Made by a program: the position numbers and the translations under genes
In this document: in pieces, positions 6,834-14,064 of the stretch
How the letters are laid out: each line of letters opens with the position of its first letter
How positions within the stretch are numbered: position 1 is the first letter of the stretch
The notes under the pieces: model-generated
What the model was told of the DNA's origin: nothing
Database searches by the model: none
Seen by the model: the letters and a program-made list of their open reading frames with translations, nothing else
NCBI GenBank assembly: GCA_910577685.1
Contig: CAJTOH010000001.1
Span: forward strand, 1-64,000
Reading direction: 5' to 3'
Origin: an uncultured Dorea sp.
Lineage (GTDB): Bacteria > Bacillota > Clostridia > Lachnospirales > Lachnospiraceae
DNA length: 64,000 nt

Positions 6834-6881
6834 AAGGTGTAAAGTCTATATTGAATTATTAAAGGCTTTGCACCTTTTTTT
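6834..6881 (+). terminator. Terminator after the 58-aa gene
   Basis: Arms AAGGTGTAAAG (6834-6844) and CTTTGCACCTT (6866-6876), one wobble pair, with a T-run to 6881. Confidence 0.65.
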
Positions 6882-6883
6882 AT

Positions 6884-7234
6884 GAGCCGTTGACCAATGC
6901 CGATTATGACGATTTTTATTCAATCGCAAACATAACGTTATGACAGGCTTACAATTCTTATGATCTGGAAATGGGCGTTAAATTTGAAGGTTTCCTTCAT
7001 TCCTGTTTGAAAAAGAAATTCAGATCAGAGTTGACAAGGCGGCATAGACATAGGAGAGTCATTAACCTGTTTGCAGTTTCAGTAGATTCAGTAAATGAGG
7101 ACGAGGAAGAATGTAATCTTCTTGATTATATACCATCTGATTTCGATACATTTGACGAAGTCCTCAAGCGGCAGGAAAGGAGGCAATTTTCAGATAAGGT
7201 TCAACAATATACTGCTAAGTTATCAAAAAGGTAA
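6884..7234 (+). pseudogene. Broken sigma-70-like factor of an element
   Basis: Relic of the sigma-70-like proteins carried by Clostridia conjugative elements. From 6884 the frame reads EPLTNADYDDFYSIANITL, then a TGA stop (6941-6943) where related proteins, as I recall them, have Trp (TGG to TGA), then continues in the same frame QAYNSYDLEMGVKFEGFLHS, a region-2-like helix, with CLKKKFRSELTRRHRHRR next. It ends at TAA (7232-7234) after QYTAKLSKR, where Gln (CAA) would be expected before the C-terminal region-4 helix, which is missing. There is no start codon or ribosome site at the proper N-terminus; the upstream end is fused to a terminator. Two nonsense codons and both ends lost: non-functional. 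Confidence 0.7.
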
Positions 7235-7474
7235 GTGGATATTTTATCAGGACAAGACCTGAAGAGACTGTTGCAATAAAGGAAAATGATATTAACGGTA
7301 ACTTTCTTGATATACAGCGGATGGAATCAGGAGTTTTTGAAACAAAAGATGATATTGAATATAGTCGTGTTAGATTAAAGAGACAGCGGTATCATGGAGA
7401 TTGGAAAAATATTGCAAGCATTCGGTAATCACCGTAATCACTTTGGCAATGAAGTCATGAAAGAGAAAAAATAA
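7234..7474 (+). pseudogene. Fragments of a tyrosine integrase
   Basis: One frame (7234-7428) reads GYFIRTRPEETVAIKENDI and NGNFLDIQRMESGVFE, the pattern of a tyrosine-recombinase catalytic domain around its first catalytic Arg (G-x-R-x-E-x3-L-x4-D-I, then I-x-RME). It stops at 7426-7428. A shifted frame (7394-7474) then reads FGNHRNHFGNEVMKEKK before TAA, resembling the C-terminal tail of phage-type integrases. The catalytic His, second Arg and Tyr are missing, so a large internal deletion and a frameshift have destroyed it. Its position, 43 bp from the tRNA-Leu 3' end, is the normal int location for a tRNA-integrated element. The fragment runs directly on from the sigma relic. Confidence 0.6.
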
Positions 7475-7502
7475 AAAGAACCCCTGAAAATCAAGGATTC
7501 TT
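7462..7502 (-). terminator. Element-supplied terminator for tRNA-Leu
   Basis: On the minus strand AAGAATCCTTG (7492-7502) pairs with CAGGGGTTCTT (7476-7486), allowing G-U pairs, followed by TTTATTTTTT. It lies just after the tRNA 3' end and replaces the original terminator now 4.9 kb away at 2558-2601. Confidence 0.6.
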
Positions 7503-7516
7503 ATATACATAACAAA

Positions 7517-7533
7517 ATGCGGAGAAAGGGACT
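7517..7533 (-). repeat. attR-like copy in tRNA-Leu 3' end
   Basis: Same 17 bp as 2610-2626. Here it is part of the complete tRNA-Leu gene, so integration restored the tRNA, as expected for integrases that target tRNA 3' ends. Confidence 0.8.
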
Positions 7534-7600
7534 TGAACCCTCACAGGATTGCTCCCACTAGAACCTGAATCTAGCGCGTCTGCCATTCCGCCATCTCCGC
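7518..7600 (-). tRNA. tRNA-Leu (anticodon CAG)
   Basis: Minus-strand 83-nt tRNA without encoded CCA. The acceptor stem pairs GCGGAGA with TCTCCGC, discriminator A. The D-arm carries TGGCGGAATGGCAGACGCG, the anticodon stem CTAGA/TCTAG holds loop TTCAGGT with anticodon CAG, a long variable arm (GGGAGCAATCCTG-type) marks a class II tRNA, and the T-arm is GAGGGTTCAAGTCCCTT. It reads CUG codons. Its 3' end served as the attachment site for the adjacent decayed element. Confidence 0.95.
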
Positions 7601-7763
7601 TAACAAAATTTATTTTAACACACTTATTCTTATTTTGCAAATACTTTTTTTAATATTATTCTAAAAATTTTATAAAATCCATAATGTATCCGGTTGATAA
7701 TGCAAAAAATGTGTGATAGTGTGTATACATGCGGTAAATACATATACAAGGAGGATGATCAGA

Positions 7764-8294
7764 ATGTTTATTCAAGAGAAACAGGCAGAAGAAGAGGCTG
7801 TGATCCGGACGGCGGAGGCGATGTGTCAGGCGGCGAGGACGGCTCCGAAGGCGAAGGGATTGGATTTTGTACATACGGCTATCCTGACAGGGGAAGAAAA
7901 GGAGAAACTTGCAGACGAGATGGACCGGTTGGCGGATATATTCCACTACCAATTTTTCCATAGAGATGCGGACAATCTCCGCGCTGCGCAGGCGGTAGTC
8001 CTGATCGGTCAGGAGAATATGATAAGAGGTCTGAATGAAGGCTGCCAGTTCTGCGGCTTTAAGAACTGCAAGGCATGTCTGGAAGCAGGCGGGAATTGTG
8101 CGTATACAGCGATGGATCTGGGAATTGCAATCGGTTCGGCAATCAGCGCTGCGGCGGATGCCCGCGTAGATAACCGGGTGATGTTTTCCGTCGGACGGGC
8201 GGCTATGGAAATGAAGCTGTTGGGAGAAAAGATTCGCCAGATGGTGGGGATTCCGCTGTGTGTATCCGGGAAATCCCCATTTTTTGACCGCTAA
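7764..8294 (+). CDS. DUF2148 ferredoxin-domain protein
   Basis: 176 aa. The chosen ATG follows GGAGGATGATCAGA; an upstream start at 7713 would add a poor extension. The family (DUF2148, ferredoxin-domain containing) has no established function. Visible features are a helical N-terminus, GLDFVHTAILTGEEKEKLAD, then a cysteine cluster CQFCGFKNCKAC (about residues 93-104) followed by CAYTAMDLGIAIGSA, a glycine-rich helix. The Cys pattern suggests an Fe-S cluster. Cytosolic, single gene, convergent with the DUF4317 gene 14 bp downstream. Confidence 0.85.
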   Translation: MFIQEKQAEEEAVIRTAEAMCQAARTAPKAKGLDFVHTAILTGEEKEKLADEMDRLADIFHYQFFHRDADNLRAAQAVVLIGQENMIRGLNEGCQFCGFKNCKACLEAGGNCAYTAMDLGIAIGSAISAAADARVDNRVMFSVGRAAMEMKLLGEKIRQMVGIPLCVSGKSPFFDR

Positions 8295-8308
8295 GGCTGC
8301 GCGGGGTT

Positions 8309-9430
8309 CTATTTGTGAACCTCGATTCCGTTTACCTCCAGATGATCGTCGATGGCAATGACCAGACAGCGTCTGCCGTCGATCTCTCGTGTTTCCACCA
8401 GATCGGAACGTTCAGGATTCACTTTTACGATTACGTCGGGCGTTTCGATCTGGAACGTCTTGACGCTTGCAATATTCGACGCAAGCAGAGTATTCTTTTC
8501 CCCGACAGTCTCTTCGAACTCTTCGTCGAAAGATTCAAGCTTCTCCTCCGGTACGCCGCTCTTGGCAAGGAGCCTGCGGACATCGGGCTTGGACAGTTTA
8601 AGGGGCTCCGGTTCTTCCTTCGTCTCTTCAATCATCTCGTTTAAGTTATCATGGATGTTCCGGATGACTTCGTAATCACATTCATCCCCAAGGGTATCGC
8701 TGATGATCGTCTGAAAAGTGGTCTTCTGATCCCCGGCAGTCAGCGGAATCGTGCTGCCGAGTACATTAGCAATCAGTTCAGGCTGGATATCCTCGGGTTT
8801 TTTTGTGTAATATAAGATACTGTGGATATCGCTGGAACGATCTTGAAATGCCGGGAACAGGAATCCCTTTACCGGAGCCTCTACGATCCAGTCACGAATA
8901 CGATCCTCAATATGGTTGGTCTCCGCGTTATATGTAAGCCCCGCTTTCGTAAGATTCACAGGACAGATACTGCATAGAATATGTTCGTATACCGTATCTG
9001 ACGCATCGAACATTTCCATGCCGTCCGAGGATTTGCCCGGAACATCATAGACTGCGTGGATCAGGATGATATAGTAGTTCTCGGCATAGATGTAATTTTC
9101 AATCACCCGGTCGTAGAATTCTTCTATTAAGAGGTCGTCCTGCAGTTTGCTGTCACGAAGTTTCAGGAAGAATTCCTGAGTGCCGCCCGCAAGTTCCTGA
9201 TCAAGGGGGAAATCCATGTTGATCAGGTTTTTCCCAAGGGAGCCGGACAGGGTATGTTTGAAAATATCAAAATATTTGAAAGCCTCTTCCTCCGGCAGGG
9301 ACAGAAAGGCTTCCTTTAGTTCGGTTTTCTTTTCCTTTTCGTGATCCACATAACAGCCGCAGATCCGTGTGATGGCACAGTTCTCCGGAGTAAATTGTTT
9401 GCGGATTTCAAGAACTTCTTTCTTATTCAT
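8309..9430 (-). CDS. DUF4317 protein
   Basis: 373 aa, full length for this Clostridia family of unknown role. The start MNKKEVLEIRKQFTPENCAI, with the downstream RICGCYVD motif, is characteristic. The protein is acidic and soluble, with no signal peptide or membrane helix; a low-complexity charged segment (EETKEEPEPLKL) around residue 275 separates the large N-terminal domain from a smaller C-terminal one. The ribosome site AAGGGAAGTG precedes the ATG. It is a single-gene unit, divergent from the ferritin-like gene. Confidence 0.85.
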   Translation of the reverse strand: MNKKEVLEIRKQFTPENCAITRICGCYVDHEKEKKTELKEAFLSLPEEEAFKYFDIFKHTLSGSLGKNLINMDFPLDQELAGGTQEFFLKLRDSKLQDDLLIEEFYDRVIENYIYAENYYIILIHAVYDVPGKSSDGMEMFDASDTVYEHILCSICPVNLTKAGLTYNAETNHIEDRIRDWIVEAPVKGFLFPAFQDRSSDIHSILYYTKKPEDIQPELIANVLGSTIPLTAGDQKTTFQTIISDTLGDECDYEVIRNIHDNLNEMIEETKEEPEPLKLSKPDVRRLLAKSGVPEEKLESFDEEFEETVGEKNTLLASNIASVKTFQIETPDVIVKVNPERSDLVETREIDGRRCLVIAIDDHLEVNGIEVHK

Positions 9431-9600
9431 ATTATTTACACTTCCCTTTCTGAAACTTCTCCAATATTAGCATATTTGCCGCGGATTTACAAGAACCGCG
9501 TCGACGCCTGCAATATATGTCGGAAATAAATTGAAGGAGCCGCACATTATATTGAGATTTTTATATATTATTTTATAAAAGAGTTGGAGAAGAGGATAGT

Positions 9601-10149
9601 ATGGAAGAAAAAAAGAAAGTGTTAGCAGGAAGCTGTAACTTTGCCGGGATGAGGCCCGCTATGGCGGATCTGCCATATCCCCCGATTCAGGTATGGGGGA
9701 GGAATCAGGCGTACGCCAACCTGCTGACCATTGATTATTGCGGGCAGACCTCCGAATTAACCGCGATTACACAGTATATTAATAATGAAAACCGTCTCTC
9801 ATACGAGAACTGTTCCGTAGCGCGTACGCTGCTTGGTATCGCCATGGCGGAGATGATGCATTTGCAGAAATTAGGCGAGCTGATCGTTATGCTGGGAGGA
9901 AATGTGAATTATACGGCGAAGCACAGGAATGGAGCGAAACGGATGTGGACGCCCGAGTACCTGACGATTCCGGAACATGCTGTGAAGATGATTCAGGCGG
10001 ATATTACGGCGGAGAAGGATGCCGTCGAGCAGTATCAAATGCATATTAAGATGATTCAGGACGACTGTGTAGATGCCGTGCTGGCAAGGATCATTAAGGA
10101 TGAGGAGTATCATATTATGCTGCTTAGGAACCTGTTGGAAGAATTGTAG
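9601..10149 (+). CDS. Ferritin-like di-iron protein
   Basis: 182 aa cytosolic four-helix-bundle protein of the ferritin-like superfamily. Metal-ligand signatures are present: SELTAITQY in helix 1, EMMHLQKL (E-x2-H) in helix 2, ITAEKDAVEQY in helix 3 and DEEYHIMLL (E-x2-H) in helix 4, the pattern of rubrerythrin- or manganese-catalase-type sites. No rubredoxin domain follows, so it is not a classical rubrerythrin. Likely role: oxidative-stress defence or iron handling, by family. The ribosome site is GGAGAAGAGG. Monocistronic; an imperfect hairpin follows. Confidence 0.75.
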   Translation: MEEKKKVLAGSCNFAGMRPAMADLPYPPIQVWGRNQAYANLLTIDYCGQTSELTAITQYINNENRLSYENCSVARTLLGIAMAEMMHLQKLGELIVMLGGNVNYTAKHRNGAKRMWTPEYLTIPEHAVKMIQADITAEKDAVEQYQMHIKMIQDDCVDAVLARIIKDEEYHIMLLRNLLEEL

Positions 10150-10180
10150 GGGGAAGAGAAGGGATAGGATCTGCTGGTCG

Positions 10181-10212
10181 GGGGCGGCTGGTTTCAGGTA
10201 TTTGGCCGCCCC
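10181..10212. terminator. GC hairpin between convergent genes
   Basis: GGGGCGGC (10181-10188) pairs with GCCGCCCC (10205-10212). No T-run follows, so termination is uncertain. Confidence 0.4.
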
Positions 10213-10240
10213 GGGGATGAAATGGTATCTCCCGTCTCAA

Positions 10241-11113
10241 TTACAGATCCAGCGTAAAGGGGCCGGACAAGACCTCCCGCGTTACATAGAGCGTCCTGTC
10301 CGGACGGGTTGCCAGCGTCCATTTCACCAGAAGGATGCGCAGATGTTCAATCTCGATGCAGGTAACGCATCTGGGGTGTACGCAGCTTCCCGTATTGCAG
10401 TAGGAAACGGACTCATCCAGCATGGGTCTGTGCGTGTGGCCGGTGATCAGTACGCATCCGGTCCGGTTTGCCCAGTCGGATAAATGCTGCTCTACCTTTT
10501 TCTTCTTCGTATTATTTTTGGCCGCGCTGGTAGGATCGAGGAAACCGGCGGATTCCAGCGGTTTCCAGAAATATCTGACCAGAAAGCGCGATGTGCGCCA
10601 AAGGACGCTGTTGAAGAAATCCGCCTGATGACCGTGGGTCAGATAGACTTCCTTTCGGCAATTCGCATTTTTCAGAATTACTCCGGGGTGGAAAACCAGC
10701 CCCGGAAACAGCTCATCCTCATGACAGACGCTGCAGGGGTAGGAAGCGCAGCATTTGTCCGTGAATTTGGGATTGCGTTTGACAATGTCATGATTTCCGT
10801 ACAGCATGAGCAGCCTGCCCTCCCGATAGAAACGGGACAACAGCCAGAACACATTATTGTGAATGGACTTAATGGCTTCAAAGGAACGGTTCTCCCACAA
10901 TTCGTCCCCGTCCCCCAGCTCGACGTAGGTAAACCCGCGGTTATAGTAATGTTTCAGCGCCGCAAAATAGAGGTTCTGGTTTTTCAGGAAGTTATCGTTG
11001 TTGGTGCCGCAGCCTCTGTGGCAGTCGCTGAACAGGACGTAACGGGATGCGGGAGTGAGCGGAAACACGGGCGCATGGGCAAACGCGGCGTTAAGCCGTC
11101 TGTCAGCAGACAT
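10241..11113 (-). CDS. Calcineurin-like metallophosphoesterase
   Basis: 290 aa. All metallophosphatase motifs are visible: FSDCHRG (D-x-H, near residue 29), GDGDELWEN (GD-x2-D/E), YGNHD (GNH[DE]), LTHGHQ and GHTHRPM (GH-x-H). It probably hydrolyses a phosphodiester or phosphomonoester; the substrate is not evident. There is no signal peptide. The ATG follows AAGGAGAAAGAAAC, located inside the 3' end of the upstream DUF4474 gene, with which it overlaps by 11 bp, so the two form an operon and may be translationally coupled. Confidence 0.88.
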   Translation of the reverse strand: MSADRRLNAAFAHAPVFPLTPASRYVLFSDCHRGCGTNNDNFLKNQNLYFAALKHYYNRGFTYVELGDGDELWENRSFEAIKSIHNNVFWLLSRFYREGRLLMLYGNHDIVKRNPKFTDKCCASYPCSVCHEDELFPGLVFHPGVILKNANCRKEVYLTHGHQADFFNSVLWRTSRFLVRYFWKPLESAGFLDPTSAAKNNTKKKKVEQHLSDWANRTGCVLITGHTHRPMLDESVSYCNTGSCVHPRCVTCIEIEHLRILLVKWTLATRPDRTLYVTREVLSGPFTLDL

Positions 11114-12011
11114 GTTTCTTTCTCCTTCTTTTTTTCTTCTTCTTGTGCCTGATGTGCATCATGTGGCGGAATGCAAACGGCAGGTATTCATACAGGTACA
11201 GCAATTTGTCCATGGTGAAACAGAAGTGCTTCGTGACATGGAGGTAAATCTTTAGGAAAATGCGGTTCTTCCACAACGCAAATGAAGTACGTATGCTGTG
11301 GGCGCTTCCGGGTTGTCTGGTGTGGGGGCGTAAGAAGCTGAATGAAACCTGCAGGTTCCACACATGGATATCTTCCGGCGCGTAGCCGCAGTCAATCAGG
11401 CCCCGGACGAAGGAATTCTGCATTTCACAGGAGGGGAACGTAATCTCTGTTTTCATAAGCAGGCAGTCTGGTTTTGCATACTGGCCCATCCGGAAACCGG
11501 TCAGCCACCAGTGCCGCTGTGCGATCCGGTACATTGGGCAGGTCTCGTGATACAGAGTGAACTCAAAAAACGGCAGATCGCAGTCCGGTACCGTATGGAA
11601 CATGGCGGTGGTCCGTTGGTTTCTTGAGACGAGTCCGTCTGCCCGGTAGATCCCGATTTCTGCTCCTACGTTGATGCCGTACTGCCCTTTCCACAGTTCT
11701 ATCATCCATGTGCAGCCTTCGTAATCGAAATAGACAGGTTCACAGTCGAACACCATGTTAAACAGGTCCGCGCTTTTGTCGTAGAGCCGGCAATAGCCGA
11801 AATCTCTCTGCCAGGCATCTTTCCGGGACGTAAAAATGTCTTGGGATAACAGGTACTCAAATCCGAAAGGATTTACAAGTTCGTTTAACCTGCAGAGTTT
11901 TTCCTGAACGGACATGCAGCAGATCTTTTTGATAATGCATTTCCTGCGCCATACCATGAGCAGGGCGCAGATCACCATGATGATCAGGAGACATGGGAAA
12001 ATAATATACAT
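11103..12011 (-). CDS. Membrane-anchored DUF4474 protein
   Basis: 302 aa. An N-terminal membrane helix (residues 3-21, FPCLLIIMVICALLMVW) is followed by the DUF4474 domain, with the diagnostic NPFGFEYLLSQDIFTSRKDA, QRDFGYCRLYDK and IELWKGQYGINVGAEIGIY. Function is unknown. The C-terminus is extremely basic (HKKKKKRRRKKH); this tail is encoded by the same A-rich tract that contains the ribosome site of the next gene, so it may be a by-product of the overlap rather than a functional tail. First gene of a two-gene minus-strand operon with the metallophosphoesterase. Confidence 0.82.
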   Translation of the reverse strand: MYIIFPCLLIIMVICALLMVWRRKCIIKKICCMSVQEKLCRLNELVNPFGFEYLLSQDIFTSRKDAWQRDFGYCRLYDKSADLFNMVFDCEPVYFDYEGCTWMIELWKGQYGINVGAEIGIYRADGLVSRNQRTTAMFHTVPDCDLPFFEFTLYHETCPMYRIAQRHWWLTGFRMGQYAKPDCLLMKTEITFPSCEMQNSFVRGLIDCGYAPEDIHVWNLQVSFSFLRPHTRQPGSAHSIRTSFALWKNRIFLKIYLHVTKHFCFTMDKLLYLYEYLPFAFRHMMHIRHKKKKKRRRKKHVC

Positions 12012-12142
12012 AATCGGCTCCTTTCTGTCATATTAATAATAGTTACTGCATTGTATGCCGCGAATGTGCCGGAGGTGTCATTTTGGACGGAGGAAAGAGC
12101 TTGCTGATGAAAGGGGAAGGCGGTAAATACATGAATTGATGA

Positions 12143-12171
12143 TTGTAAACGGTATTGGTTTCAAGTATAAT
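12143..12171 (+). promoter_or_regulatory. Promoter of sdaAB-sdaAA
   Basis: TTGTAA (12143-12148), 17-bp spacer, TATAAT (12166-12171), 44 bp before the sdaAB start. Confidence 0.6.
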
Positions 12172-12215
12172 AAAAGAAAAATATGTCAAAATAAGAAAGA
12201 AAGAGGAAAAGAAAA

Positions 12216-12878
12216 ATGGGAAGTATATTTGACATCTTAGGACCGGTCATGGTAGGCCCCTCGAGTTCTCACACAGCGGGAGCGGCAAGGATCGGAATGG
12301 TGGCCAGACAGCTCTTCGGGAGGCAGCCCGAGAAGGCGGCGGTGTATCTGCATGGCTCGTTCGCAGCTACGGGAAAAGGGCATGGAACCGATAGGGCGCT
12401 GATCGCGGGATTGCTGGGCATGAAGCCGGATGATATGAGGATTCCGGACAGTTTTGAAGTCGCCAAAGAAGAAGGGATGGAGTTTACGATTGAATCCAAG
12501 GACATTAAGGAGGCTCATCCTAACACGGCTCAGGTCTATATGGAGGCGGAGGGCGTAAAGCCGATGAAGATTCAGGCATATTCTATTGGCGGCGGACGGA
12601 TTCGCGTATGTAAACTGGACGGGATCGATGTGAATTTCAGCGGGGAGAGCAATACCTTGATCATCCGGAATGTGGACGAGCCGGGGCGGATCAAGGATGT
12701 GGCGACGGCCCTTGCGAACGCCGAGATTAATATTGCCACGATGCAGGTGTTCCGCGACAAGCGGGGAGGCTCTGCGATTATGGTAGTAGAGACGGACCAG
12801 ATCGTGCCGAAGGAGGCAATGGAGGATCTGGAGAGCAGGAAAGGAATCATCAGGGTAAAGTTCCTGATTGCGAATTAG
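12216..12878 (+). CDS. sdaAB: L-serine dehydratase, beta subunit
   Basis: 220 aa beta chain of Fe-S-dependent L-serine ammonia-lyase, which converts L-serine to pyruvate and ammonia in the cytosol. The N-terminal domain holds GPSSSHTAGAARIGMVARQL, the family signature, and HGSFAATGKGHGTD. After about residue 147 an ACT domain (LIIRNVDEPGRIKDVATALA, then INIATMQVFRDKRGG) is present; ACT domains usually bind amino acids, in this family serine. The ribosome site is GAAAGAGG. The alpha subunit follows after 31 bp, so this is the two-subunit Gram-positive enzyme, as against the single-chain E. coli type. Confidence 0.96.
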   Translation: MGSIFDILGPVMVGPSSSHTAGAARIGMVARQLFGRQPEKAAVYLHGSFAATGKGHGTDRALIAGLLGMKPDDMRIPDSFEVAKEEGMEFTIESKDIKEAHPNTAQVYMEAEGVKPMKIQAYSIGGGRIRVCKLDGIDVNFSGESNTLIIRNVDEPGRIKDVATALANAEINIATMQVFRDKRGGSAIMVVETDQIVPKEAMEDLESRKGIIRVKFLIAN

Positions 12879-12909
12879 AATTTTGGGAAAGAGAGGATAA
12901 CAGGAAGCT

Positions 12910-13779
12910 ATGTCTTATCAATCGATGGAAGAGGCACAGTTAAGGTGCGAGAAGGAAGGAATCGAGTTCTGGAAGGCGGTCCAGCTAGAGGATGCCGACG
13001 AACGGGGAGTGACTGAAGAAGAATCCTGGAAGGAAATGAAGAGGATGTGGCAGGCGATGCTGGACGGTTTGGACGCCTATGATCCGGAGCTGCTGTCCAG
13101 AAGCCGGATGGTGGGAAAAGAAGGCGGGAAGATGGACGCTTACCGGGAGGCAGGAGATACATTGTGCGGGGATTTCATGGCGAAGGTTATGAGCAACGCA
13201 TTGAAGATGGGCTGCAACAATGCCTGTATGAAGCGGATCGTAGCCGCCCCCACGGCGGGAGCGTGCGGCGTGATGCCGGCGGTTCTGGTTACTTATTACA
13301 GAGAGTACGGCGTACCGGAAGAGAAGATGATCGAGGCGATGTATGTGGCGGCGGGGATTGGTCAGATTATTGCCAATCGCGCCTATCTTGCGGGAGCGTC
13401 GGGCGGATGTCAGGCGGAGGTCGGCTCCGGCTCCGGCATGGCGGCGTCTGCGATCTGCCATGTGAAGGGCGGGGATACGGCGAAGATCGGTCATGCCTGT
13501 GCGATGGCGCTTAAGAACCTGATGGGGCTTGTGTGCGACCCGGTGGGAGGGCTGGTAGAGGTCCCATGTGTGAAACGGAATGTAGGCGGCGCTTTTAACG
13601 CGATTGCCGCGGCTGACATGGCGTTAGCGGGGATTGAGAGCCAGATTCCGGTAGATCAGGTTATCGACGCCATGAAGGAAGTCGGGGACAAGATGGACGT
13701 GAGCCTGCGTGAGACCGGATTCGGCGGCGTGGCAGGAAGCGCGAAAGCGGCGGAGATTGTTGAGAGGATGAATATGTAA
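12910..13779 (+). CDS. sdaAA: L-serine dehydratase, alpha subunit
   Basis: 289 aa catalytic chain carrying the [4Fe-4S] cluster. Characteristic blocks are MGCNNACMKRIVAAPTAGAC, GVMPAVLVTYY, AGIGQIIANRAYLAGASGGC with QAEVGSGSGMAASA, and GLVCDPVGGLVEVPCVKRN; the cysteines in the last two are expected cluster ligands. The C-terminal VSLRETGFGGVAGS closes the domain. It starts after AGAGAGGATAACAGGAAGCT. Second gene of the sda operon; an extended hairpin follows about 40 bp downstream. Confidence 0.96.
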   Translation: MSYQSMEEAQLRCEKEGIEFWKAVQLEDADERGVTEEESWKEMKRMWQAMLDGLDAYDPELLSRSRMVGKEGGKMDAYREAGDTLCGDFMAKVMSNALKMGCNNACMKRIVAAPTAGACGVMPAVLVTYYREYGVPEEKMIEAMYVAAGIGQIIANRAYLAGASGGCQAEVGSGSGMAASAICHVKGGDTAKIGHACAMALKNLMGLVCDPVGGLVEVPCVKRNVGGAFNAIAAADMALAGIESQIPVDQVIDAMKEVGDKMDVSLRETGFGGVAGSAKAAEIVERMNM

Positions 13780-13816
13780 ATTAAGGAATCAGGCAGATAG
13801 TACGATCTTTTTTTGA

Positions 13817-13890
13817 CAGCGATGTTTCCTAAAGAGCGGCGGCGTCATTACTGCGGCGCTATTGCTGCTGCGTGTTAGGAAGCGTCGCTG
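13817..13890 (+). terminator. Long hairpin after sdaAA
   Basis: CAGCGATGTTTCCTAA (13817-13832) pairs with TTAGGAAGCGTCGCTG (13875-13890), two wobbles, with further pairing inside. No T-run follows on the plus strand; on the minus strand a T-free but A-rich context also argues against a classical terminator. It may be a processed structure or a repeat; the MITE inserted 10 bp after it. Confidence 0.45.
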
Positions 13891-13900
13891 CCTGAAAATA

Positions 13901-14042
13901 GTTACTGTTCACACGCCACTATCCCGCGAGGTGTTTCCGCACATTTTGTGCGGAAATCCCGAGTTTTTCAGCGCGAAATCGCATCTTTTTGCGATTTCTG
14001 TGCATCGCGAAGCGTGTTGCTGGTCACGGAGTGAACAGTAAC
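13901..14042. mobile_element. MITE-like element with TIRs and 8-bp duplication
   Basis: 142 bp, non-coding. Perfect 12-bp terminal inverted repeats GTTACTGTTCAC (13901-13912) and GTGAACAGTAAC (14031-14042) are flanked by an 8-bp direct duplication TGAAAATA (13893-13900 and 14043-14050). Two internal hairpins are visible, around TTTCCGCACATTTTGTGCGG and AAATCGCATCTTTTTGCGAT. The structure is that of a miniature inverted-repeat transposable element moved in trans; 8-bp duplications occur with several IS families, IS66 among them, but the parent is not in this window. A second site with the same tips is at 56699-56717. Confidence 0.8.
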
Positions 14043-14064
14043 TGAAAATATTCGATGGAACTGC

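Larger units (their letters stand above)
6561..6875 (+). repeat. Direct repeats flanking the 58-aa gene
   Basis: ATAAAGGCTTTACACCT (6561-6577) upstream and ATTAAAGGCTTTGCACCT (6858-6875) downstream bracket the small gene. The upstream copy contributes a promoter -35; the downstream copy forms the right arm of a terminator. The duplication could mark a small insertion unit or be an evolutionary accident. Confidence 0.5.
2610..7533. mobile_element. Decayed element integrated at tRNA-Leu
   Basis: A 17-bp direct repeat, ATGCGGAGAAAGGGACT, occurs at 2610-2626 and 7517-7533. The right copy spans the 3' end of tRNA-Leu (minus strand), the classical target of tyrosine-integrase elements. The interval is AT-rich compared with both flanks. 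Next to the tRNA lie fragments of a tyrosine integrase (7234-7474), where such elements keep int. Other contents are a broken sigma-like gene, an XRE repressor, several short or truncated ORFs and one intact two-gene cargo unit. At about 4.9 kb and with no intact integrase, relaxase or capsid gene, it is a remnant that probably cannot move by itself. Whether the ancestor was an ICE or a prophage cannot be told; the sigma-like family is common on ICE-type elements, which favours that. Confidence 0.8.

Noticed and set aside
12216..13779. Large minus-strand ORFs opposite sdaAB and sdaAA
   Set aside because: They are antisense shadows; the plus-strand genes have full family motifs.
13817..13890. 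Treating the hairpin after sdaAA as part of the MITE
   Set aside because: It lies outside the 8-bp duplication and the 12-bp tips, so it predates the insertion.
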